Below are positions 47,403-57,600 of a stretch of 64,000 nucleotides of DNA, piece by piece (within the stretch, counting starts at the first letter, position 1; every line of letters starts with the position of its first letter). A program made the position numbers and the translations under genes. The stretch lies in contig ONQB01000011.1 of NCBI GenBank assembly GCA_900319905.1, forward strand, positions 889 to 64,888, written 5' to 3'. The DNA comes from an uncultured Prevotella sp. (GTDB taxonomy: Bacteria > Bacteroidota > Bacteroidia > Bacteroidales > Bacteroidaceae). A model generated the notes under the pieces. It was not told where the DNA came from, made no database searches, and saw nothing but the letters and a program-made list of their open reading frames with translations.

Positions 47403-50400
47403 ATGTTTAAATATCTTTCCTCCCTCTTCCTCGCCGTGGCCCTGCTCTTCGCTGCTCAGGCCCCGGCCCAGACCTTCGCCCACTATGTCGGCGCCAGCGG
47501 AAAGCCGCTGGCAAGCAATGGCATGCAGCAGGTGGCGGAATACAACTATAATATATATGTGACGTCAAAGGCTGCACCTAATATGGAGGCTTATAATGGT
47601 TCAAATTTTCTTCTTTTTAAGCTTCCTCTCCAAAACTATCTGGCCAGTAATAGAAATAACTTTGATACAGGTGGTTCCGATCTTGAGCCGCAGGGTTATT
47701 TCAGATGGTACAACTATAGGACCGACTTAAATGATGATGCCCATCTGGCTCCATATGACTTTTGGATGACCCAGGCTGCACTGCGCAATATCAACTACGC
47801 ATCTACAGCCGGAACGGATAAGGCCGGAAAGTCTGCAGGATGGTTTGGCTGGAACTTAGGCAATTTCGGAGCACCAAGGGTGCAGAACCCTTTTAAGACT
47901 ATAGGTCGTGGTGCAGACCTTGTAAGAGTAGGTTGTTGGTATAAGCTTACTACAGATTGTGATAATGCTGATTGGGAAGGATCAGACATCGCATGTGATG
48001 TGAGTCGTTATCAGGATTACAATGATTTAGAAGCCTACACTCCAGGCACCTTTACGCATGAGCCAACGCTTTCCATCCGTTATATCTTTCATGTCAGGTC
48101 GGCTTACACCCTTGCCAATGCCTTGCGTGATGCGCTGATAAAGGAAGATGCAGAGAATCTGACCTATGAGGACCATAAGATAACGGTGTTCGGTGTGCTG
48201 AATACTTCCTCATTCTTTACCGTCAGAAGTGATATGTCTGACGCAACCTATTATTTCTTCTACCCGATGTCGAACTCCGACACCAAGCATGTGTATGCGA
48301 CGGACTCGAAGTATAAGATTGCAGCGTCTGACTTCACTTCTACCACGCTTGTCCATGCCACGAAGTTCATCTTCAGAGTCTATACTGCCGATGGCACTAA
48401 ATATACCGACCTCGCGGGGAATGTGGCGGGCAAGACCAATATGTTCAATGTCAGTCTCGCCAACATCAACAGTACTTCCAATACTTGGTACGACCTTGAC
48501 CATAACGTTGTAGGCAAGCCCGCTGACCTGAAGATCGGCGATAATGCCTACGTGGTATATTACGCGGCCGATGCCTCTGGCAACAAGTGCCCCGTGGGTA
48601 ATGTGAAAGTACAGTTCCGCTCCTTCTATCCGAAGTCGGATGAACAGTTGGTAAATGCTCCTGACCGACAGACCTCTTATATGGAAGCCCATTATAACCA
48701 GAGCATGGCGCCTATCAGCTTTGACCAGCAGCTCACGACGCAGACGCTGGACCAGCCAACTGACGATAAGCTCAACATGACGAGTGTGCCCCGTGACTTC
48801 ACCTCGGTCACCTACGGGTTCGTGTATCAGAATCTTATCTCAAAGAGCTGGGGAGGTATCTTGGGTGGAAAAGGAGCAGATGATATTGAAGGCATCTGGA
48901 AAAATCCGCAGCACTCTCCGCTACACGGAGAGTATGGCTTCTACAAGAGTGCACAGTATAAGACTGCTTCACCATTGACTTCGAATAGTCAAGTGTCAAT
49001 GGCTGTGCAGCATAACAAATGGGCGGAGCAGAGTGTGAAGACTCTTAGCAAGCAACTTCGTCAGCAAGGAAAGGGGTACGTGTGGTTCACCTCTCCTGAT
49101 GCAACGCTCTTCGACCGTACCCACCACGATGACCCCACTAAATACGGCAGCTTCCTCTATGTCGATGCCTCAGATGAGAGCCGACAGATAGACCAGGAGG
49201 ATTTCCAGGCCAGCCTCTGCTCGGGTTCGCAGATCGTAGTCTCGGCGTGGGTGGCCAGCTACACCAGTACTACTAATCCTGAGCAACCACAGGTCGTGTT
49301 TGTGCTTTACGGCCTTAAGGACGGCAAGGCACATCGCCTGCTTAATATTGCTTCTGGAAACTTTGAAGGGAACATCGAGGGCTATTCGCATGCCAATTCT
49401 CAGGGTACTTGGTACCAGGTGTACGGCCGTGCCATGTTGCCCTCAAATGCTAATGTAGAGCAGTACAGCAATTTCCGCATTGCCATTGACAACTACTGCA
49501 AGGGTACCAATGGTGCTGACTATGCTATTGACGATATCCGCGTCTACCAGCGTTCGTCCAAGATCAACGTGGTGCAAAACAAGCCGCTCTGCCCCGATGA
49601 GACGTCTGACAGCAACGTCGACCAGACCATCACGCTGAAGCTGAAAGGTAACTTCGAATCGCTTAAGGACTATGCAGGCAGCAACCCCAGTCTGTTCTAC
49701 CGCTTCTATAATGTCACCGATGACCAGCCGGTGACAGGCACCGACTTCTACGGCAGTGGGCTTGACAACTATGGGCAGGCCAGAGTCCCTGCGTCTTATA
49801 ATGCCACAGCCACATTGAGCGACGGGACAACCCCTCAGTTTGAGACTGAGAATGACGGTACGGTGAGTCTGGTACTTGCTTCAAAGCATTTCGCACTGTC
49901 TTCAGATAAGCAATATTATGTTCAGATAGCCCTTCCGTCAGATGCCGATGCCACGCAGCCCGGCTCGTGGGGTACAGCTGCTCAGAGCTGTACGGCATAT
50001 AGCAACAACTTCCAGATGACGCAGGAAAACTTCGTGCTCAATGACGTCACCGGTTCAATGACAACCAACGTTGCAGTAAGTTGTACGGCCAACGAGGTGA
50101 CGGATTATTCTATTCAGGGACGTGTGCGCACTACCGACCCGGAAGATGGCGGCTCTGTGACGCTTAGTCAGGTGCCTTTCGACTGGTACATTGGTACCAA
50201 GGACGAACTGAATGGCGTGTCGGGACTCTTTGAGGCCATTGACCACTTCAGACAGGTCTACCGAACGGCTACCGACTATAACCAGACGACAGGCGACGTT
50301 TATACGGATGCCGACAAGACGGTGTTGCAGCAAAATGTCTATAATGCCACATCCAACCCCGACGGTAAGTTGTTGCTCCTTGCCAGCACAACGCTTACGG

Positions 50401-52700
50401 GCTATCCTCTTGCTGTTGGCACTTACACGGTAAGTGCCTTACCAACAGTGAGTGAGCTGACCATCAACGGCTACACCTATCACCTTTGCGAAGATGCTGT
50501 CTTGCAGTTTAAAGTGAGGGTCAGCAAGCAGGGCGTACAGCTTAACCTTGGTCGCAGCGGAGTGCCTTATCCCAGCTCAAGCTCAATAAGAAATATCCGT
50601 GTGGGCTTGCCGCAGCTCAGGACCATCCAGCAGGATGCGAACGCATCTCTGCGCATTCCCATCACGTCGCGTGTGGTTGACGGACAGACCAGCACCACGA
50701 GTAACCTGATGTTTGTGGATGGTACCAATATCTCTCAGGGAGATGTTAATATCATCATGAGCAACACCAACGACCCTGCCTTGCAGGCGCAAAGCGGCTC
50801 ACTGGTATTTGCAACTGCCGACCAACCGAACTCAATGTATAATCTTGATGCCACTGACTCAACGGTCAACATCCGTCTTGCTGATGGTATCATCGACAAG
50901 ATTCATGAAGGTTATTGGTACGAACTGCAATTACAGTACGTAGTGACCAACTCTACCGATGCAACTGTTGTTAACTGCCCGGGTGAGACCTTCTTCCGCT
51001 TGAAGATCGTACCTGAATATGTTACGTGGAACCCAACGGCAGAGAATGGCACCAATTCCAATTGGAACAACGATAACAACTGGCACCGCTCGACAGCGGC
51101 AGAGCTTTATGATGCTTCCTATAAGGATTATGGTACAACAGCCACCTATACAGGTGCCGCAACGGACAACACAGTGACTCGTCGTGATGGCAGCTACGCA
51201 CCGATGTATTTCACCAAGGTGACCGTGCCCTCATTGACGGCAGGTCTCTATCCGTCGTTAGGCTATGTGGAATACAATACGGTAGGGCAGGCCATCCGCC
51301 TGACCAATGTCAAGAACGACGTGCCTTATTCCGTGGATGGCGACGAGACTGACATGTCGCATGAGCTGGAAGCCTATCCTGCCAAGGATGCCAACAGCTT
51401 CTACTGCAAGAACTACCGTGGCAACGTCTGCGATGAGCTCTATCTGAAGGCTGGTGCTGAGCTGCGCAGTCAGCAGTTCCTCGTCTATAACAAGGCGTGG
51501 ACGGAGCTTGAACTGCCAGTGGACAAATGGTACTCTGTGGCCTCCCCGTTGAAGGATACTTATGCCGGCGACTACTATGTGCCTGCTGCTACAGGCCGTC
51601 AGGAGACGCGGGCCTTTACGGACATCAACTGGAGCAGCGACGACAACAACCGCGTGCGCTATCCCTTCTACCAGCGCGCTTGGGGCGACGCCTCGGTGAC
51701 GGAACAGGACAGGGGCTCTGACGGTTCCGGCTATTCGGCCTGGGACAATCCGATGGCCATGGTGCCCGCCGACGGCACCATCACCTCAAGTGCCAACGGC
51801 TGGAGCCACGTCTATAACAATGCCGCGGCGGTGGCTGGTGGCGATGACCAGAACGTCAACTACGCTTTCTCGTTGCGTGTTGGTGACGCTTATATGCCTA
51901 CGGGTGACCTGCGTAGCGCCAAGACGCTGGTGCGTCTGCCGAAGGCTGACGAGACGTACACCTACGCCACAGTAGCGACCGACGGAACGACGACAACAGC
52001 GACGGAGACGCTGACACGCACTAACAGTGGAAAGCTGCGGGTGGATGCCAACTACAGTGAGGACGCCGATGGACAGATCACCGTGACACCTGATGCCGTG
52101 AGTCCGTTGGACAACCACTACTATCTTATCGCCAATCCGTATACGTCATCCATCAGCGTGGCCTCGTTCCTGAATACGAACAGCAGTGCGCTGGCTGACC
52201 AGCATGCCTGGGTGCTGCGGGGAGACGTGTTGATCCAGTTGCCTTCGGAGAATGCCAATCAGGTGAGTACGGAATATAACGTCATCCGTCCCCAGGAATC
52301 GTTCTTCGTGAAGATGGAAGCTACCAACGAGCTTGTCTTCAATCAGGGCCAGCAGGTGGATGCCGCTATCCTCACGAATACTGCTGAGGCTGCCAATGCC
52401 AAGCCGATGTTTGTCACCTATTCTTATGGCAGTGGCTCGGCCACGGATGTCAACAAGGTGCTGTCGGCAGACGACGGTGTGCTGAAGACCTGGAACCCGT
52501 CGTCGGGCCAGTTGGCCATCGCCTATGAGGGCAGTGACCAGCTTGTGTCCTTGGCTGTCTACACGCTCGATGGTCGTCTCTGGCAATGGTTGCGGCCGTC
52601 TGCACAGACACAGTACATACAGTTGCCTGCCAGCGTCTACCTTGTAAGAGGCGTGACGAAGAAAGGCAACCAGAAGGTCTGCAAGCAGATGGTGAACTGA
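47403..52700 (+). CDS. Giant surface protein with T9SS-type tail, putative fimbrial tip adhesin
   Basis: A 1765-residue protein with a non-lipoprotein signal peptide (VALLFAAQAPAQ). A jelly-roll or MAM/CBM-like domain is visible around residues 580-720 (QIVVSAWVASYT and NFRIAIDNYCKG with YAIDDIRVYQ). The last about 70 residues (VSLAVYTLDGRLWQWL to YLVRGVTKKGNQKVCKQ) resemble a type A T9SS sorting domain. The position at the end of the operon matches the large tip protein Mfa5/FimE of Porphyromonas, and export through the T9SS would fit the neighbouring porU/porV. No von Willebrand A domain was recognised. Tip function is inference. Confidence 0.7.
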   Translation: MFKYLSSLFLAVALLFAAQAPAQTFAHYVGASGKPLASNGMQQVAEYNYNIYVTSKAAPNMEAYNGSNFLLFKLPLQNYLASNRNNFDTGGSDLEPQGYFRWYNYRTDLNDDAHLAPYDFWMTQAALRNINYASTAGTDKAGKSAGWFGWNLGNFGAPRVQNPFKTIGRGADLVRVGCWYKLTTDCDNADWEGSDIACDVSRYQDYNDLEAYTPGTFTHEPTLSIRYIFHVRSAYTLANALRDALIKEDAENLTYEDHKITVFGVLNTSSFFTVRSDMSDATYYFFYPMSNSDTKHVYATDSKYKIAASDFTSTTLVHATKFIFRVYTADGTKYTDLAGNVAGKTNMFNVSLANINSTSNTWYDLDHNVVGKPADLKIGDNAYVVYYAADASGNKCPVGNVKVQFRSFYPKSDEQLVNAPDRQTSYMEAHYNQSMAPISFDQQLTTQTLDQPTDDKLNMTSVPRDFTSVTYGFVYQNLISKSWGGILGGKGADDIEGIWKNPQHSPLHGEYGFYKSAQYKTASPLTSNSQVSMAVQHNKWAEQSVKTLSKQLRQQGKGYVWFTSPDATLFDRTHHDDPTKYGSFLYVDASDESRQIDQEDFQASLCSGSQIVVSAWVASYTSTTNPEQPQVVFVLYGLKDGKAHRLLNIASGNFEGNIEGYSHANSQGTWYQVYGRAMLPSNANVEQYSNFRIAIDNYCKGTNGADYAIDDIRVYQRSSKINVVQNKPLCPDETSDSNVDQTITLKLKGNFESLKDYAGSNPSLFYRFYNVTDDQPVTGTDFYGSGLDNYGQARVPASYNATATLSDGTTPQFETENDGTVSLVLASKHFALSSDKQYYVQIALPSDADATQPGSWGTAAQSCTAYSNNFQMTQENFVLNDVTGSMTTNVAVSCTANEVTDYSIQGRVRTTDPEDGGSVTLSQVPFDWYIGTKDELNGVSGLFEAIDHFRQVYRTATDYNQTTGDVYTDADKTVLQQNVYNATSNPDGKLLLLASTTLTGYPLAVGTYTVSALPTVSELTINGYTYHLCEDAVLQFKVRVSKQGVQLNLGRSGVPYPSSSSIRNIRVGLPQLRTIQQDANASLRIPITSRVVDGQTSTTSNLMFVDGTNISQGDVNIIMSNTNDPALQAQSGSLVFATADQPNSMYNLDATDSTVNIRLADGIIDKIHEGYWYELQLQYVVTNSTDATVVNCPGETFFRLKIVPEYVTWNPTAENGTNSNWNNDNNWHRSTAAELYDASYKDYGTTATYTGAATDNTVTRRDGSYAPMYFTKVTVPSLTAGLYPSLGYVEYNTVGQAIRLTNVKNDVPYSVDGDETDMSHELEAYPAKDANSFYCKNYRGNVCDELYLKAGAELRSQQFLVYNKAWTELELPVDKWYSVASPLKDTYAGDYYVPAATGRQETRAFTDINWSSDDNNRVRYPFYQRAWGDASVTEQDRGSDGSGYSAWDNPMAMVPADGTITSSANGWSHVYNNAAAVAGGDDQNVNYAFSLRVGDAYMPTGDLRSAKTLVRLPKADETYTYATVATDGTTTTATETLTRTNSGKLRVDANYSEDADGQITVTPDAVSPLDNHYYLIANPYTSSISVASFLNTNSSALADQHAWVLRGDVLIQLPSENANQVSTEYNVIRPQESFFVKMEATNELVFNQGQQVDAAILTNTAEAANAKPMFVTYSYGSGSATDVNKVLSADDGVLKTWNPSSGQLAIAYEGSDQLVSLAVYTLDGRLWQWLRPSAQTQYIQLPASVYLVRGVTKKGNQKVCKQMVN

Positions 52701-52887
52701 TGATTGAAGATAATGAGACTGATAAACGAAGATTAATAGTTTGGCTGTCGAAGGTTACTATGCTGCTATATGAAGTTAATTGAACTGCCTTGTGGCGATA
52801 GCTAAACTGCTTAGTGAAGGTAGCTATGCAGCATTGTGATGATAACCAAACGGCCTTTCGATGACAAAGTGATAGATCGAAGGCAGA

Positions 52888-52927
52888 CAGAAAAAGGGCG
52901 GTCGTTTGTGTGACCGCTCTTTTTCTG
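52888..52927. terminator. Bidirectional intrinsic terminator
   Basis: CAGAAAAAGGGCGGTC and GACCGCTCTTTTTCTG form a strong stem around GTTTGTGT. T-rich tails appear on both strands, so it can end the fimbrial operon (plus) and the ispF transcript (minus). The preceding 52701-52887 holds only degenerate short repeats (such as TATGCTGC and TATGCAGC). Confidence 0.85.
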
Positions 52928-52945
52928 TTTGCTGTGTTTGTTATT

Positions 52946-53422
52946 CTATGCTTTCTCTATTAATGCCACGGCGTAGGCCGACATGCCTTCTTGCCGGCCG
53001 GTGAAGCCGAGGCGTTCTGTCGTTGTCGCCTTAATGCTTATCTGGTCCTCATCGCAGCCGATGACCTTGGCCAGACACGTACGTATGGCCGGCACGTGCG
53101 GGTTGATCTTCGGCTGTTCAGCGCATACCGTCGCATCGATATTGCCTACTTTATAGCCTTTCGTGGCGATGAGGTCGATGGTCTTTCTAAGGATCACCTT
53201 GCTGTCCATGTTGAGCGTATCGGCTGATGTATCGGGGAAGTGGTAGCCGATGTCACGCATATTGGCGGCTCCCAACAGGGCGTCGCAGATGGCGTGTATG
53301 AGCACGTCAGCATCGCTGTGGCCCAACAGTCCCTTGTCCCATTCTATCTGTATGCCGCCGAGCCACAAAGGCCGGCCTTCCACGATACGATGGACGTCGT
53401 ATCCCATTCCTACTCTGATCAT
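52946..53422 (-). CDS. ispF: 2-C-methyl-D-erythritol 2,4-cyclodiphosphate synthase
   Basis: IspF forms MEcPP in the MEP isoprenoid pathway. The 158-residue protein has the N-terminal metal site GMGYDVHRI, the GHSDADVLIHAICDALLGAA motif and the C-terminal TTTERLGFTGRQEG. It starts 2 nt after the porV stop, so it is very likely translated from the porU-porV transcript. Dxr of the same pathway is at 35529. Confidence 0.96.
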   Translation of the reverse strand: MIRVGMGYDVHRIVEGRPLWLGGIQIEWDKGLLGHSDADVLIHAICDALLGAANMRDIGYHFPDTSADTLNMDSKVILRKTIDLIATKGYKVGNIDATVCAEQPKINPHVPAIRTCLAKVIGCDEDQISIKATTTERLGFTGRQEGMSAYAVALIEKA

Positions 53423-53424
53423 GC

Positions 53425-54597
53425 TTATCTGCGGTGTAAAAGGTCCTTGATGCCGTCCATGTCAAACGACAGCGTGAAGCGCAGCGTTTGGTCGAGCGGG
53501 TTGCTCTTTGCTGTGGCAATGACGTAGCCGGCATCGAGCGAGAAGGCACTCATGCGGAAGCCTGCGCCTACAGTGAAGTACTTACGGTTACCCTTGTTCT
53601 GACTCTCATGGTGATAGCCGGCACGCAGAGCGAAGCGGTCGTTGTAGTTGTACTCGGCACCGACGCTCCATTGCACCTCCTGCATTTCTTCCTTGAAGCC
53701 GCCGGGGGCGTCGCTGAAGCTCTTGAAGATACCGCTGATGCTCGACACGTCGTAGTAGTCCTTCTGCACGCGTTGCTGATAGTCCTCAGTGCTCTCGCCG
53801 TCTTCCTGCTTGGGGTAGGTGGGCACGAGCAGCTTGTTGGCATCGGCGGCGATGGTGAAGCGGTTGTATTCATCAATAGGCACCATCAGGGAGGCGCCGA
53901 GACGCAAGTTGGTTGGGATGAACTCACTGTTGTCGCTTCCGCCGAAGGTAATCTTTGAACCGATGTTGGAGATGTTCATACCCAGTCCCAGTTGACACTC
54001 ACGCTGTCCGATGTTGATGTAGTTCTGGTAATACATTGCGAGGTCGGCAGCAAAGGCTGATCCTGGGGATGTGTCGTCGGTGTAGGTATAGGTGAGGTCG
54101 GAGTATATCCAGCGCACGGCGGCGGCGATGGAGAACTTCTCACTGAGCATGAGCGAGTAGGCCACGTCGAGTGACATCTCGTAGGGGTTGATGGTCATGG
54201 CGTCGTCGCCGCTGACATTGTCATCGGTCTGCACTTCACCCAAGGAGAAGTAACGCATGGAAGCCGACACGGCGGAATAGTCACCGATGCGGTAGTAGCC
54301 GGCGAGGTAGCCTAAGTTGATGTCGTTGACCAGCTGTCTCAGCCACGGTGTGAAGTTGAGCGCGAGGCCGGCACGGCTGATGGCGAAGGGGTACTTGGCG
54401 GGGTTCCAGTACTGTGAGTTGACGTCAGGATCGGTGGCGGCACCCACATCACCCATAGAACCGGCTCGGGCATCAGGGGCGATGCTCTGCGATGTCACCG
54501 ACGTGTTGACGGGGTTGAACATATCCTTCTTGTCCTGAGCCTGTGTGGCAACAGCTACGGAAACGAGGAGAAGGAATAAGAGAAGGTTTCTTTTCAT
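53425..54597 (-). CDS. porV: T9SS outer membrane shuttle protein PorV (LptO)
   Basis: A 390-residue outer-membrane beta-barrel of the FadL-like PorV family. It carries cargo from the SprA translocon to the PorU attachment complex in type IX secretion. ATG 54597 begins with a signal peptide (MKRNLLLFLLLVSVAVATQA). The PorV hallmark APDARAGSMGDVGAATDPDVNS follows, then NPAKYPFAISRAGLALNFTPWL. porU lies directly upstream, as in Porphyromonas gingivalis, and ispF directly downstream. Confidence 0.93.
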   Translation of the reverse strand: MKRNLLLFLLLVSVAVATQAQDKKDMFNPVNTSVTSQSIAPDARAGSMGDVGAATDPDVNSQYWNPAKYPFAISRAGLALNFTPWLRQLVNDINLGYLAGYYRIGDYSAVSASMRYFSLGEVQTDDNVSGDDAMTINPYEMSLDVAYSLMLSEKFSIAAAVRWIYSDLTYTYTDDTSPGSAFAADLAMYYQNYINIGQRECQLGLGMNISNIGSKITFGGSDNSEFIPTNLRLGASLMVPIDEYNRFTIAADANKLLVPTYPKQEDGESTEDYQQRVQKDYYDVSSISGIFKSFSDAPGGFKEEMQEVQWSVGAEYNYNDRFALRAGYHHESQNKGNRKYFTVGAGFRMSAFSLDAGYVIATAKSNPLDQTLRFTLSFDMDGIKDLLHRR

Positions 54598-54615
54598 GTT
54601 GTACGTATTTAGCCG

Positions 54616-54665
54616 ACTTGGGAATATATCGCCTGACGGCATGTGCTGTGCCGCCGTTCCCAAGT
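54616..54665 (-). other. Two-stem hairpin in the porU-porV gap
   Basis: ACTTGGGAA (54616-54624) pairs with TTCCCAAGT (54657-54665), and inside it CGGCA (54637-54641) pairs with TGCCG (54649-54653). It occupies most of the 95-nt intercistronic gap. It may affect RNA processing or relative expression of porU and porV. Confidence 0.45.
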
Positions 54666-54692
54666 CTCTGTAGCATTAACGCTTGTGAGCAA

Positions 54693-57600
54693 TTAATTAT
54701 TGTTGATGATGATGAGTTTCTTTGCCTTCGATGCTGATGCGCTGCCGTCGGACGACACACGTGCGCGGTAGAGGTAGACGCCGGTCTGCAGCCGTCTGCC
54801 GTTCTCGGTGGACAGATCCCAGTCGATGGTGTAGTTGTTGGTTTCGGACGTTCCCATCTCGCTGTGCGTCCACAACAGTCGTCCACTCATGTCGAAGACA
54901 TCAATGGTGACAGCCAGTGCGCTGCCAGTGAAGTTGTGGTTGATGATGAATGTCGTGGACGTGGTGGCCGGGTTGTGTGAGAGGGCAACGCTGAATATGG
55001 TGGGCACGAGGCCTTTCACCACGTTGAAGTCGAGCGTCGCCGTAGAGGCGTTGTTCATGCTGTCCCAAGCACGGAAGAGCAGTGTGTGCTGTCCGGGCTC
55101 CAGTTCCGGTATGCTGTACCACGTCGAGCCGGATGTATACGAGCCGAAGTCGAACGCGAAGTTGTCGTTCAGGTTGTAGGTGGTGCTGGAGCTGTTGTCG
55201 ATGACGAGTTCCAGGTTGTGTCCGATGCCGTTGCCTGTAGCGTTGATGCCGTTGTCGTCACTGAGCATAGCCACGAAGTAGGGGGTGGGGTTGACATTGC
55301 CTCCGTTTTCAAAGTCGGGGCTGTTGAGGTAACAGCGTATCTTAGGTCCGATGGAGTCGGAGAGCTGCGTGTTGGATCCACCGAGGACGAGACTCTCTGA
55401 GGAACCGTGCGCAGCGAGCGTATGGTCGGTGGTGACGGCGTAGGCGCTGATGAGGCCTTTAGCGTTGTCGTAGTTGAGGTCAACGGGAACGGCGAACTTC
55501 ATGTCGAACTTTCCGTTGCGGATGCTGTCCGTTCCGGAATAGACATTCTTCGTGCGGTTGTAGAACTGGAACGGTGTGTTTGATCCTCCAGACGTCTGTG
55601 CGCTGGGGTTCATGCGGCAGGTGATGAGCTCGCGGGAGTCAAGCACTTGCATTGAGATGGTGCCGTTGTAGTTGGTGAGTTCCTGCCCGTTGAGGTCGGC
55701 CGTGTGCCCTGTTACTCGTGCCACGGTGCCGCTGGCGAGATTCACTGCTGAAGTGTTGCCGGCAACGTATTGTCCGTTGATGGAGTCGATGACGACGCTG
55801 GCCTGTGGGATGTTGAGGCAGATGGCGGGGTCGCCGAGCAGTGTGTATTGCAGTTTGTTGTCGGACAGATCGCTTCCCGACGTGATGAGGTAGTTCTTTG
55901 CCTGTCGCTGCGCCTCTCCGATGGTGATGGGCTTGCCGTTTTGCATAGACAGCACATAGCGCAGGAAAGCCTGGTTGATGACGGCATTTCGGTCGGCATA
56001 CACTGTGCGCGTGGTACCGAAGAAAGCCACGGCACCGCCATTGGCATTGAGCACGGCGGCCTCACCGATATTGTCGACACGCCCGTCGAAGGCCATGATG
56101 TCGCATGAAGCAGTGATCCACAAGGGCAGGTTCTTGTTGGTGAATGATTGGAAGTCGTTGAGAGTGAGCACTGCTTCGTGCGAGATCTGGTCAGCACGTC
56201 CATGACCGCAGTAGTCCATTATGAGTGCGCCCTGCTTTTGCTGTTGCTTGATGATGCTTGTCACCTCCGGATAGCGGTTGCCGGTGGAAGTCACCTCTTC
56301 GGTGTAGGCATCCCACATGACTTTCTTGATCTGATAGCCTGGATGTGCAGTGGCCACCTGCTCGGCTGCCGTGTTACAGTCACGCATGTGTAGGTTGGAG
56401 TTGCCGTCGTCGCCCATAAACATGATGACGTTCTCCCAGTCGCCGGCGTTGGTGTTTTCGGTGTAGCTGATGGCCTTGTCGACCATAATCTTGGCCTCTT
56501 CGGCGGTGGTGACGGGGAAGCGTCCGATGGCAACGTCGAGCATGTCGACCTTGCGGCTGGTGCTGTTGTTGATGTTGGTGCCCTCTCCGTCGTCGAGGTA
56601 TCCGAAGAAGCCGTCGTCGACGTAGCAGTGCACCTCATTGAACGAGTTCTCGCTCTCATAGCAGAGCAGGTAGTCGTCGGGATTGAGGTCGCGGCAGTCG
56701 GTGCTGAGCATGCGGTTGTCCCAAACGCCGTCGCCGAAGAGCAACAGGTATTTGGGCATGTCTTTCTCGCTGGTGGCTCGGTCGTAGAGCATCTTCATGT
56801 ACCTGCGGTAGGCATTAGCATCGGGTGTGCCGCTGGAGAACTCATTGAACAGTTCGTCGGCCGGTACGATGTTGACGGTCATGGAGTCGTGCTGCTCATG
56901 GAAGGCAGCCAGGCGTTGTGCCTGTGCCAATAGCTTTTGTGATGTAGGAATGATGATCACCATGTCGGCCTGCTTGTCGGCGTGGTGGTCCTGATTGGTA
57001 ATGTTATACACGTAGGTAGCGGCAGGGAAGCTCTGTGTGAGATTGGGAGCGGGTGCCGGCTGGTCCCATGCCATGGAGATGTAGTCGAGATGGAGCGTGC
57101 CACCCGACAGCGCAGTGATCTTTACCGTATCAGTGGCTTGCAGGTTGGTGATGTTGTAAGTACCGCTGCTCTCATTGCCTTTGTCGTAGTTGTTAGTGAT
57201 CCGAATGGTGATGGTACCCAGAATAGAGTCGTTGAGTGCTACCTGTGCGCTTGCGCTTGTGCCGGCTGTGATGTTTACTGAGAGTCTGCCCGACTTGGCT
57301 TTTGCCGGAGGGATGAAGACCACCTTCTTTGTTTTGCCCTGAGTGATTGATTCTGGATCGAAGAGGTTGCGTCCTCCCTGGTACCAGCTGAAGCCATCTT
57401 TCTCATAGAGGTCATGGTAGTCATTGGCAGAGGGATAGAAGCTGTTGATGAAAGCCGTGGAGTCAATCGACGCAGGTGTGCCGTCGGCAGAAGTGATGAA
57501 GTAGTAGCCGTAGTCGGAGTAGGGGTTGCGTGTGCGTCTGGCAGCTGTGTTGCTACTCCAGCTCACGGGTCCTTTGGCGTAGAACAGACGATGGCCGTTG

